The translations under genes were made by a program, and so were the position numbers. Shown one piece after another: positions 1 to 5,982 of a stretch of 6,264 bases of DNA. Location: the NCBI GenBank assembly GCA_005788065.1, contig SXZD01000257.1, forward strand, positions 1 through 6,264. Direction: 5' to 3'. This stretch comes from Burkholderiales bacterium. Lineage in GTDB: Bacteria > Pseudomonadota > Gammaproteobacteria > Burkholderiales > Burkholderiaceae_B. The stretch's first letter is position 1. Each line of letters opens with the position of its first letter. The notes beneath the pieces are model-generated. The model was not told where the DNA came from and ran no database searches. It saw only the letters and a program-made list of their open reading frames with translations.

Positions 1-663
1 ATCGAGCTGCGCATCATGGCGCATATTTCAGGTGATGCCTCGCTGTGTCGCGCCTTTGCCAGCGGCGAGGATGTGCACCGTGCCACGGCCAGCGAGATTT
101 TCGGGGTGCCCACCGCCGACGTGTCGTCGGATCAACGCCGCACCGCCAAGGTGATCAATTTCGGGCTCATCTATGGTATGAGCGCCTTCGGTCTGGCATC
201 CAATCTGAACATCGAGCGGGATGCTGCCAAGCTCTATATCGACCGCTATTTCATGCGCTATCCGGGCGTGGCGGCCTACATGGAAGAAACCCGTCGTCTG
301 GCCAAGGCGCAAGGGTATGTCGAAACTGTCATGGGCCGTCGTCTGTGGCTGCCGGAAATCAACAGTGGCAATGGGCCACGCCGCGCCGGTGCCGAGCGCG
401 CAGCCATTAATGCGCCCATGCAGGGCACGGCTGCCGACCTGATCAAGCTGGCCATGATTGCGATTCACCGGGCATTGCCCGCAGCGGGGTTGAAGGCCCG
501 GATGGTCATGCAGGTGCACGATGAAGTGGTGCTGGAGGTGCCGCAGGAAGAGGTGCAAGCCGTCAAAGCCCTCTTGCACCGTTGCATGACGGGCGCGGCG
601 GAACTGAAAGTTCCTCTGGAGGTCAGTGTAGGCGTGGGGGCCAACTGGGATGAAGCGCACTGA
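1..663 (+). CDS. polA: DNA polymerase I, C-terminal part of polymerase domain (partial)
   Basis: Family A DNA polymerase, which fills gaps in excision repair and replaces Okazaki primers. Only the last 220 codons are present; the reading frame is open from base 1 and ends at TGA 661-663. The segment aligns without gaps to E. coli Pol I residues 709-928, so E. coli numbers can be read directly. Glu710 (steric gate) is codon 4-6. The O-helix residues Arg754, Lys758, Phe762 and Tyr766 are at 136, 148, 160 and 172. The catalytic VHDE motif with Asp882/Glu883 is at 514-525. The family ending NWDEAH is present. The first catalytic Asp (705) and the nuclease domains lie upstream of the window. Phe at position 762, as in E. 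coli, predicts discrimination against dideoxynucleotides. The palm and finger motifs visible here are intact, so the gene looks functional. The identification is firm. Confidence 0.97.
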   Translation: MELRIMAHISGDASLCRAFASGEDVHRATASEIFGVPTADVSSDQRRTAKVINFGLIYGMSAFGLASNLNIERDAAKLYIDRYFMRYPGVAAYMEETRRLAKAQGYVETVMGRRLWLPEINSGNGPRRAGAERAAINAPMQGTAADLIKLAMIAIHRALPAAGLKARMVMQVHDEVVLEVPQEEVQAVKALLHRCMTGAAELKVPLEVSVGVGANWDEAH

Positions 664-717
664 CATGAAACCCCTTTCCCGATATGCTGTTGGGTTTTGC
701 GTGGCGGAATCTGCCTG

Positions 718-1557
718 ATGACCTGGCTTACTTTCAAAGCTGTGCTGGCCGCCGGTGCCGGCGTTTACATCAGTATATTGGCTGTGTCCCTGCTGGGGTC
801 CCGTCTTCTGAACCGCAGCATAGAGCCCCTGGTCAGCGTCTCGACCGGCGTGCTGCTATCGGCCGCCCTGTTGCACTTGCTACCCGAAGCGTTTGATGTG
901 ACCCGCGGCAACGCGCATTCCCTGTTCGCCTGGCTGCTGGGTGGTTTGCTGGGTTTTTTTGTGCTGGAGAAGTTGTCACTGCTTCGGCACAGTCACCATC
1001 ACGAGCACGATGGGCATGACCACGCCCACGGCTACGACGCCGAGCATGCAGGCGAGGGTGGTGTGCTCATTCTGGTGGGCGAATCCATCCATAACTTCGC
1101 TGACGGTTTGCTGGTTGCAGCGGCTTTTCTGGTAGACGACCGATTTGGCTGGCTGACGGCCTTTTCCATTCTGGTGCATTCGATACCGCAGCACGTAGGC
1201 GACTTCATTGTGCTGCTCAATGCCGGTGTCAAGCGGGTGAAGGCCTTGATGGTACTGGCCGTCGCTGCCTTGGCGTCCATGCTGGGTGCGGTGGTGGGCA
1301 TCCACTGGCTCAAGTCGATGCCTGAGGTGTTGCCGTATGCGTTGGTGCTGGCTGCGTCTAGCTTTCTGTATATCGCTGTGGCCGACCTCATTCCGCAGAT
1401 GCAGCGAAGACTCAAGGTCGGCGAGGCCTTGGGTCAGGTTGCCATGATCGGTGCCGGTGTCTTTGTCATTTCACTGATTGCAGGTGAGTTGCATCACCAC
1501 CATGCGACAGAGGGTGAGCATGGTCACCGTCACGAGAGCCTGCATTCACCCCACTGA
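718..1557 (+). CDS. ZIP-family divalent metal transporter with His-rich loop and tail
   Basis: Inner-membrane permease of 279 residues, probably importing Zn2+ or a related divalent cation. About eight hydrophobic segments are seen, near residues 5-27, 38-58, 68-86, 115-138, 144-168, 176-197, 204-224 and 240-257. Segment 2 ends in HLLPEA, typical of the family. Segment 4 holds the metal motif HNFADG (125-130). Segment 5 holds HSIPQHVGDF (154-163), where most relatives have HEIPQE followed by GDF. The loop between segments 3 and 4 (91-110) has nine His, and the C-terminal tail (259-279) has nine more; both probably bind metal in solution. The ATG at 718 is preferred, with a weak GGCGGA at 703-708; an in-frame TTG at 697 would add seven residues. 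The gene lies 54 nt after polA and may be cotranscribed with it. The family is clear; the metal and the transport direction are inferred. Confidence 0.92.
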   Translation: MTWLTFKAVLAAGAGVYISILAVSLLGSRLLNRSIEPLVSVSTGVLLSAALLHLLPEAFDVTRGNAHSLFAWLLGGLLGFFVLEKLSLLRHSHHHEHDGHDHAHGYDAEHAGEGGVLILVGESIHNFADGLLVAAAFLVDDRFGWLTAFSILVHSIPQHVGDFIVLLNAGVKRVKALMVLAVAALASMLGAVVGIHWLKSMPEVLPYALVLAASSFLYIAVADLIPQMQRRLKVGEALGQVAMIGAGVFVISLIAGELHHHHATEGEHGHRHESLHSPH

Positions 1558-1572
1558 CACTGCCCCACGGGT

Positions 1573-2688
1573 TTAACCCCGTTCCACCGGGCGTGACGGG
1601 TCCGCGCAATACTCGCTCCATGAGCCCGGATAGAGCTTTGAGCCATGCAGACCTGCCGCTTCCATGGCCAGTAGATTGTGGCAGGCAGTTACACCCGACC
1701 CGCAGGAATGAACAATGGCTTCCGGTGACTGGTCCCCCAGCATTTCTGCATACTCCGTCTTCAACTGCACCGGTGACTTGAAGGTGCCATCCGGGTTGAG
1801 GTTGTCGAGGAAGCAGCGGTTCTTTGCGCCCGGTATGTGACCTGCCACCGGGTCCATGGTGTCGCGCTCGCCAGTGAACCGTTCGCGGTCGCGTCCATCG
1901 ATCAGTTGAAAGCTTTTTTGGCTCAGGTTGCTGACTACCGCAGTGACATCCACGGTCTGCATCGCCGGTGTGATCGGCTCATCGGATGAGGCCGGGTCCG
2001 CGTTGCTCTGTCGGGTCGCGTCAGTGCCGGTCAAGCCGGATGCGGTCTGTGGTGTCTCGTGCTCAGTTGCAGTCCAGTTTGCATGCGGGGTTGCGCCCGG
2101 TGATGCCACGTCCGCAGGGCTTGCTGCCAATGGTCCACCGGCCTGCGTCCATGCGGTCAGACCGCCATTGAGCACTTTGGCCTTGGGGTACCCTGCCCAG
2201 CGCAGCATCCACCACAGGCGACCTGCCACCATGGCATTGCCGGCATCGGTGGCGATGATGAGGCTGTCCTTTTTCAGGCCCCATTGTTGGGTTCTGAGCA
2301 CGAATTCAAAGAAATCGGGCAGCGGGTGGCGTCCGTTCTGCCCGGTTTTTTCTGCACAGAGGTCTTTGTCGATGTGAACGTAGCGCGATCCTGGTATGTG
2401 CCCCGCGTCAAAGTCCTGTTGCCCCTTGTGCGGATTGGCCAGTTCGAAACGGCAATCCAGGATCTGAACCTCGGGCCTGTCCGTGCCCGGGTCGCTGGCT
2501 GCGTTGGTGCTCAGATCTACAGAGCTGGGCGCTTGTTGCGCTGACGGGTTGGTGCCCTGTCTTCTCAAGCCAGTCAGTTCCAGCAATTCTGCAACTGAAA
2601 TGAGAGGGTAGGTGTCCGGCAAGGTGTTGCTGCCGGTCTTGGTGTTTGCTGGTTTCGCGCTGTCTGCAGGCAACTGTGTCATAGCCAT
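1573..2688 (-). CDS. Tandem-domain rhodanese-type sulfurtransferase (SseA/MST-like), with low-complexity insertions
   Basis: Thiosulfate or 3-mercaptopyruvate sulfurtransferase, moving sulfane sulfur through a persulfide on a catalytic Cys. From the ATG at 2688 it has 371 residues. The N-terminal inactive rhodanese domain is about 27-187, with LDCRFELANP, AGHIPGSRYVHID and GRLWWMLRW. The C-terminal catalytic domain is about 244-371, with LIDGRDRERF and DPVAGHIPGAKN. Its active-site loop is CGSGVTA with Cys329, the mercaptopyruvate-type loop, and the ending is GSWSEYCADPSRPV. Family members are usually near 280 residues. The excess lies in an N-terminal extension (about 25), a Ser/Gln/Ala-rich insert (about 44-72) and a long Ser/Thr/Pro/Ala-rich linker (about 188-243). 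The start is uncertain: ATG 2688, ATG 2682 or TTG 2691, none with a clear Shine-Dalgarno sequence. It starts 26 nt after the permease stop and is convergent with the ZIP gene (15-nt gap). The family is certain; the sulfur donor is not. Confidence 0.92.
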   Translation of the reverse strand: MAMTQLPADSAKPANTKTGSNTLPDTYPLISVAELLELTGLRRQGTNPSAQQAPSSVDLSTNAASDPGTDRPEVQILDCRFELANPHKGQQDFDAGHIPGSRYVHIDKDLCAEKTGQNGRHPLPDFFEFVLRTQQWGLKKDSLIIATDAGNAMVAGRLWWMLRWAGYPKAKVLNGGLTAWTQAGGPLAASPADVASPGATPHANWTATEHETPQTASGLTGTDATRQSNADPASSDEPITPAMQTVDVTAVVSNLSQKSFQLIDGRDRERFTGERDTMDPVAGHIPGAKNRCFLDNLNPDGTFKSPVQLKTEYAEMLGDQSPEAIVHSCGSGVTACHNLLAMEAAGLHGSKLYPGSWSEYCADPSRPVERG

Positions 2689-2714
2689 CAATCAAGGTGC
2701 ATCGTAGGGGCTGT

Positions 2715-3593
2715 TCAGGATGGGGCGGCTGACTCCATGCCGGAACGTCCGCGTCGCGCCGTTACCCAGGACGACAGTGTACCGCAGCCCACAATCAGCG
2801 CCATTCCGGCAACCGACCACGGGTCCAGCGGGTCTTTCCAGACCAGCTCGCCGATGATGGCGGAAAACACCACCGTCGAATACTGGAGGGATGCCGACAT
2901 CCAGGTTGATCCGCGACTGAAGGCGCGCGTCATCGCTAATTGTCCTCCCACACCGGTCAAGCCGATCAATGCCAACAGCATCAGGCTGTGAGGGTCGGTC
3001 GGGAAAATTCGGTTTCCCAGCACAAGGCAGGCCAAAATACCACTGGCGCTGGCGCTGAAAGAAAAGAAAAACACCGTGCGCCATTCGGGCTCGCCCTGTG
3101 CCCCCAGTGCCTTGATCTGCAGATAGGCGCCCGCTGACGTCATGCCCGCAAGCAAACCCATCAGCGCATCATGCAATTGGTCACTGTTCAGTGTGGGGCG
3201 CAGCACCAGCAGTACACCGGTGAACCCGAGCGCAATGGCCAGCCATTCCATCTTGCGGGTGTGCCGCCCCATGAACAGAACCAGAATGAGGGCGATGAAG
3301 AGCGGGGAGGTGTAGTTCAACGTCGTGGCGGTGGCCAGGGGCAGGTGCTGGGTGGCATAAAAGCCGCACCACATGGCAAACATGCCAAAGCCGTTGCGCC
3401 GGGCATGCAGGTGTGCGTTGTGATTGAAGAGTGTGCGGCGGGTGAGTGCTATCCACGCGCCCAGAAGGATGAGGCTAGGCAAACCCCGGAACACCACAAT
3501 CTGGGAAAGGCTGGCATCGGGTGTGGCCAATTTGATGAACGCACCCATGCCCGCGAACATGAGTGAGGCCAGAATCATCCAAAGCGCTTGCAT
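2715..3593 (-). CDS. EamA/DMT-superfamily permease
   Basis: Inner-membrane protein of 292 residues in the drug/metabolite transporter superfamily, which exports amino acids, nucleotides or other small metabolites. Two homologous EamA halves of five predicted helices each cover about residues 3-131 and 143-277. Visible family features are the short N-terminus running straight into helix 1, the segment TLNYTSPLFIALIL in the first half with its counterpart LQYSTVVFSAIIGELVW in the second, and the sequence GFTGVLLVLRP closing the first half. The Arg-rich C-terminus is probably cytoplasmic. The start is ATG 3591-3593; there is no good Shine-Dalgarno before it, so translation may depend on coupling to the upstream regulator gene (39-nt gap). 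Downstream, the sulfurtransferase follows after 26 nt. The substrate cannot be read from the sequence. Position next to a GntR regulator suggests inducible expression. Confidence 0.93.
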   Translation of the reverse strand: MQALWMILASLMFAGMGAFIKLATPDASLSQIVVFRGLPSLILLGAWIALTRRTLFNHNAHLHARRNGFGMFAMWCGFYATQHLPLATATTLNYTSPLFIALILVLFMGRHTRKMEWLAIALGFTGVLLVLRPTLNSDQLHDALMGLLAGMTSAGAYLQIKALGAQGEPEWRTVFFFSFSASASGILACLVLGNRIFPTDPHSLMLLALIGLTGVGGQLAMTRAFSRGSTWMSASLQYSTVVFSAIIGELVWKDPLDPWSVAGMALIVGCGTLSSWVTARRGRSGMESAAPS

Positions 3594-3632
3594 GGCTGCG
3601 ATTGTATCGCACCCACACGGCGCTGCTGTGCG

Positions 3633-4385
3633 TCAGTCGGTTGTGGTGACGACGAATCTGGCCTTGCGCGGGTCAATCCATGAATGGCGGCATTCCACCG
3701 GGTCGTCCTGATAGGACCATGCCACCCGTTTGACGTACACGATAGGCTGGTTGTGGTCGCAACCGAGCAGTGGAGCGATGCCTTCATCGACCGATTCGGA
3801 TCCGACCATGTCCTGTACCTTCAAAACCGTGGTGGCATAGGTGTCCTGATACAACTGGTACAGGTTGCCGCCGTAACGGTGAACCAGATCCTCGTCCAGA
3901 TCAGGAAAGCGGTGGGCAGGAACGATAACCTGTTCGAATGCCATCGGTTGATCCTGCAGCAGGTGCTGCAGACGAATGCGGTAGACCTCTGCATCCGGAG
4001 CGAGATTCAGGTCCGCAGCTTCATCCTGGCGCGCGCGCGTCTTGTGCAAGGCTTTGACAGACACGGCGTGCGCGCCCGAGGGGATCGCGATCGGTTTGGC
4101 TGGCATCAGGCGTCTGAACGCGTTACTGAAGTCGCGCGAACCGGACAGGGCGACAAAGGTGCCGCGTCCCTGCTGACGAACCAGTATGCGTTCTTCCGTC
4201 AGTTCGTCTACGGCTTTGCGCAAGGTACCGATAGATACCTTCAGGCGTTCTGCCAGGCGCTTTTCAGACGGGATGGCGTCGCCCGGACGCCATTCGCCAC
4301 CCTGGATGGATTCGAGCAGGGCAAACTTGACGTGCTTGTACAGCGGCGTGCCTGCTGGCAATTCTTGGTGTGAATCGATGCTCAT
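3633..4385 (-). CDS. GntR-family transcription regulator, HutC/UTRA type
   Basis: Cytoplasmic DNA-binding regulator of 250 residues, normal for the family. The N-terminal winged helix-turn-helix covers about 13-78: PLYKHVKFALLESI, then PSEKRLAERLKVSIGTLRKAVDEL as the helix-turn-helix, and the wing ILVRQQGRGTFV. The C-terminal ligand-binding UTRA domain is about 97-247 and contains YRIRLQHLLQDQPMAFEQVIVPAHRFPDL, typical of the HutC subfamily. Such proteins are usually dimeric repressors released by a small metabolite, often one tied to the genes they control. The start is ATG 4383-4385, supported by AGAGGTG at 4390-4396, seven nucleotides upstream. The gene is followed at short distance by the permease and the sulfurtransferase, the likeliest targets besides itself. 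The AT-rich upstream gap contains several dyads that could be its operator. Control of the preceding Rieske gene is possible but unproved, and the effector is unknown. Confidence 0.95.
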   Translation of the reverse strand: MSIDSHQELPAGTPLYKHVKFALLESIQGGEWRPGDAIPSEKRLAERLKVSIGTLRKAVDELTEERILVRQQGRGTFVALSGSRDFSNAFRRLMPAKPIAIPSGAHAVSVKALHKTRARQDEAADLNLAPDAEVYRIRLQHLLQDQPMAFEQVIVPAHRFPDLDEDLVHRYGGNLYQLYQDTYATTVLKVQDMVGSESVDEGIAPLLGCDHNQPIVYVKRVAWSYQDDPVECRHSWIDPRKARFVVTTTD

Positions 4386-4389
4386 GAAG

Positions 4390-4452
4390 CACCTCTGTTT
4401 CGAAATGTTTTATTGTTTTGATACAAAGTAACCAAACTACGGTTCGATTGTA
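4390..4452 (-). promoter_or_regulatory. Candidate promoter and ribosome binding site of the GntR gene
   Basis: The 4386-4489 stretch is visibly AT-rich compared with the genes around it. Reading the minus strand, a possible -35 TTGGTT (4435-4430) and -10 TAAAAC (4412-4407) are 17 nt apart; both are weak matches. A better -10, TACAAT (4452-4447), lacks a convincing -35. The perfect palindrome TTTCGAAA (4398-4405) and the broken palindrome TTTG-ATA-CAAA (4417-4427, plus strand) fall near the first candidate, where a repressor would block transcription. The ribosome binding site AGAGGTG is at 4390-4396 and decides the ATG at 4385. Confidence 0.35.
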
Positions 4453-4489
4453 TTCTTGTTTTTCGAGTTAATCCAGAGATATTCGTAGA

Positions 4490-4533
4490 TGTCCAATGAA
4501 TGTTCAAATTGCCGCTTGAACATGGATGGGACA
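4490..4533. promoter_or_regulatory. 44-bp extended dyad, candidate operator upstream of the GntR gene
   Basis: Inverted repeat centred between 4511 and 4512: TGTCC, 5 nt, ATGTTCAA, 8 nt, TTGAACAT, 5 nt, GGACA. The inner arms (4500-4507 and 4516-4523) match perfectly over 8 bp, and the outer arms (4490-4494 and 4529-4533) match perfectly over 5 bp about the same axis. It lies 24 nt after the Rieske stop and about 105 nt before the GntR start. No T-tract follows on either strand, so it is unlikely to be an intrinsic terminator. A site for a dimeric or tetrameric regulator, perhaps the adjacent GntR protein, is the likeliest reading. Confidence 0.5.
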
Positions 4534-4556
4534 ATTAAGGTGTTTATTTATATGTT

Positions 4557-5663
4557 TCAGACATCAGACATCAGGTGCCTGCGATACCATTCATGAAAAT
4601 GCAGCATGCCGTCTTCCATCGGCGACTGGTAAGGGCCCGTTTCGCTGGTGCCTCTTTGCATCAGAGCCCAGCGCCCTTCATCCATGCGTTCTGCGATTTC
4701 GTCATCTTCAACGGCAGTCTCCATGTAGGCTGCCCGTTCTGCTTCAACAAACTCGCGTTCAAACCAGGAAATTTCTTCGGGGTAATAGAATTCCACCACG
4801 TTCAATGTCTTTCGCGGACCGCGGGGGTGAAGGGTGGAGACCACCAGCACATGCGGATACCACTCCACCATGACATTGGGATAGAGGCAGAACCAGATGG
4901 CGCCATGGGGCGGAATCACCCCGTTGGTGAAGCGTGTCACGGCTTTGTGCCATTTTTCGTAGGTGGGTGTGCCCGGGCGGCGCAGCCCCCCCTTGATGCC
5001 CACGGATTGGGCGCTCCAGTGTGTGCCCCAGTGCCACTGCAGATTGGCGCAGTCGACGAATTGACCGAGTCCCGGATGGAAGGGGTCAACGTGGTAGTCC
5101 TCCAGATACACTTCGATGAAGGTTTTCCAGTTGTAATTGCACTCGTGCATGTGCACCTGATCCAGCACATAACCCGAAAAGTCGATTTCGCCTGCGAAGG
5201 GGGCACCAGCCATCTCGGTGGCCATATTCATGGGGGTGCTGAAGTTCAGGCCCCGCCAGTTTTGAAGCGGCCAGGACTGCAGGTGCCTGCAGGTTTGGGG
5301 TTCATTGAAGTGCGGTGCGCCCAGCAACTGGCCGTCGAGGGAGTAAGTCCACCGGTGCAGGGGACAAACGATGTTGTCTGTCTTGCCGGAACCTTTAAGC
5401 ATGACGGCTTGACGGTGGCGGCAGACGTTGGAGATAAGCTTGACGCCCGCTGCATCGCGCACCAGTGCGCGACCATTGTGCTCCCATTCGAGCGCCCGGT
5501 AGTGGCCGGGTTCGGGTACCCAGAGGTCGTGCCCGACATAGGCAGGACCGTTGCGGAATAATGTCTGCTGTTCCTGAGCCAGCAGGCTTTCGTCGAAATA
5601 GACGTGCACAGGCAGTTGTGCGGCAGATGGCGTGAGCCTGGACTGTTCGCTCAGATTGGACAT
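4557..5663 (-). CDS. Rieske non-heme iron oxygenase, alpha subunit
   Basis: Soluble oxygenase of 368 residues, of the aromatic ring-hydroxylating dioxygenase alpha-subunit family. The Rieske [2Fe-2S] site is C81-x-H83-x16-C100-x2-H103, the canonical spacing. The mononuclear iron site follows NWKTFIEVYLED and uses H191 and H196, with the carboxylate ligand probably D320 or D321 in VEDDEIAERMDEG. The position three residues before H191, which bridges the two metal centres in classical dioxygenases, is Glu188 rather than Asp; Asp189 is adjacent. No beta subunit, ferredoxin or reductase gene is in the window, so electrons must come from a partner encoded elsewhere. The start ATG 5661-5663 has a strong GGGAGGA (5675-5681), though 11 nt away. 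The protein resembles a conserved Burkholderiales oxygenase found divergent from ispA (recalled, not searched). The substrate is unknown; aromatic or quaternary-ammonium compounds are both possible. Confidence 0.93.
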   Translation of the reverse strand: MSNLSEQSRLTPSAAQLPVHVYFDESLLAQEQQTLFRNGPAYVGHDLWVPEPGHYRALEWEHNGRALVRDAAGVKLISNVCRHRQAVMLKGSGKTDNIVCPLHRWTYSLDGQLLGAPHFNEPQTCRHLQSWPLQNWRGLNFSTPMNMATEMAGAPFAGEIDFSGYVLDQVHMHECNYNWKTFIEVYLEDYHVDPFHPGLGQFVDCANLQWHWGTHWSAQSVGIKGGLRRPGTPTYEKWHKAVTRFTNGVIPPHGAIWFCLYPNVMVEWYPHVLVVSTLHPRGPRKTLNVVEFYYPEEISWFEREFVEAERAAYMETAVEDDEIAERMDEGRWALMQRGTSETGPYQSPMEDGMLHFHEWYRRHLMSDV

Positions 5664-5828
5664 GATTCCCGGGTTCCTCCCGTAGTCGCCGGCGCCAGCA
5701 AGATGTCAGTGACCCCGGCCGGCGCATGCATCCAGTGTAAGCGCAGGGTGGCGAGGTCTTCCGTTTGCAGCCCACCTGTCGAGGCAGCCGATGGACAAAT
5801 GGCTGATCAGAAACGGAAAAAGGCGTCC

Positions 5829-5863
5829 ATTGTACCCCCGCCCCGCAGATGGGGCAATCTGCG
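5829..5863 (-). promoter_or_regulatory. Candidate promoter of the Rieske oxygenase gene with a dyad over the -35 element
   Basis: On the minus strand TTGCCC (5857-5852) and TACAAT (5834-5829) are separated by exactly 17 bp, a plausible sigma-70 promoter (4/6 and 5/6 matches). It would give a leader of roughly 160 nt before the ATG at 5663. A perfect inverted repeat, CGCAGAT, 6 nt, ATCTGCG (5844-5863), contains the -35 hexamer, so a bound regulator would compete with RNA polymerase. A transcript hairpin is the alternative, but no T-run follows. Confidence 0.4.
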
Positions 5864-5944
5864 CCATCCAGCCCTTCGAGTGGGTGATGTACTTGTAGTG
5901 AGGCTCCACAATTATTCGGGAAAATGACGTAAGCTCGGTTAAAC

Positions 5945-5950
5945 TATAAG
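5945..5950 (+). promoter_or_regulatory. Candidate -10 element of ispA
   Basis: TATAAG matches the sigma-70 -10 consensus at five of six positions and would start transcription about 25 nt before the ATG at 5983. The best -35 candidate is ATGACG at 5924-5929, with a short 15-bp spacer, so the call is tentative. It agrees with ispA being the first gene of its transcript here. Confidence 0.3.
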
Positions 5951-5982
5951 GCTTTCTACTTTTTGCAATTGACCCAGCACCG

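Larger units (their letters stand above)
5664..5982. other. 319-nt intergenic region between divergent Rieske and ispA genes
   Basis: No credible gene is seen on either strand. The open frames across it overlap the flanking genes in other frames and resemble no family I know. In particular there is no exonuclease VII small subunit (xseB) before ispA. The region holds the Rieske ribosome binding site (5675-5681), the candidate Rieske promoter and dyad (5829-5863) and the candidate ispA -10 (5945-5950). Confidence 0.6.

Noticed and set aside
28..666. Minus-strand open frame of 212 codons across polA
   Set aside because: It is antiparallel to clearly conserved polA sequence, has no recognisable domain, and such long antisense frames are expected in high-GC genes.
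1567..1582. Small inverted repeat ACGGG-N6-CCCGT between the convergent ZIP and sulfurtransferase genes
   Set aside because: Only 5 bp, no T-tract on either strand and overlapping the sulfurtransferase stop; too weak to call a terminator.
3601..3606. TACAAT on the minus strand just before the permease start as a possible -10 box
   Set aside because: No -35 match at 16-18 bp and it would lie too close to the ATG unless the transcript were leaderless.
4029..4039. Alternating GC tract in the GntR gene
   Set aside because: Encodes part of RARQ in a high-GC gene; no sign of frameshift or function.
3684..4373. Plus-strand open frame of 229 codons across the GntR gene
   Set aside because: Shadow of the regulator gene; no domain or ribosome binding site seen.
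4558..4574. Tandem 7-bp repeat CAGACAT at the end of the Rieske gene
   Set aside because: Only two copies plus three bases; explained by the coding sequence LMSDV and chance.
4575..5561. Plus-strand open frame of 328 codons across the Rieske gene
   Set aside because: The minus-strand frame has all Rieske motifs; the plus-strand translation resembles no family and is a shadow of its codon bias.
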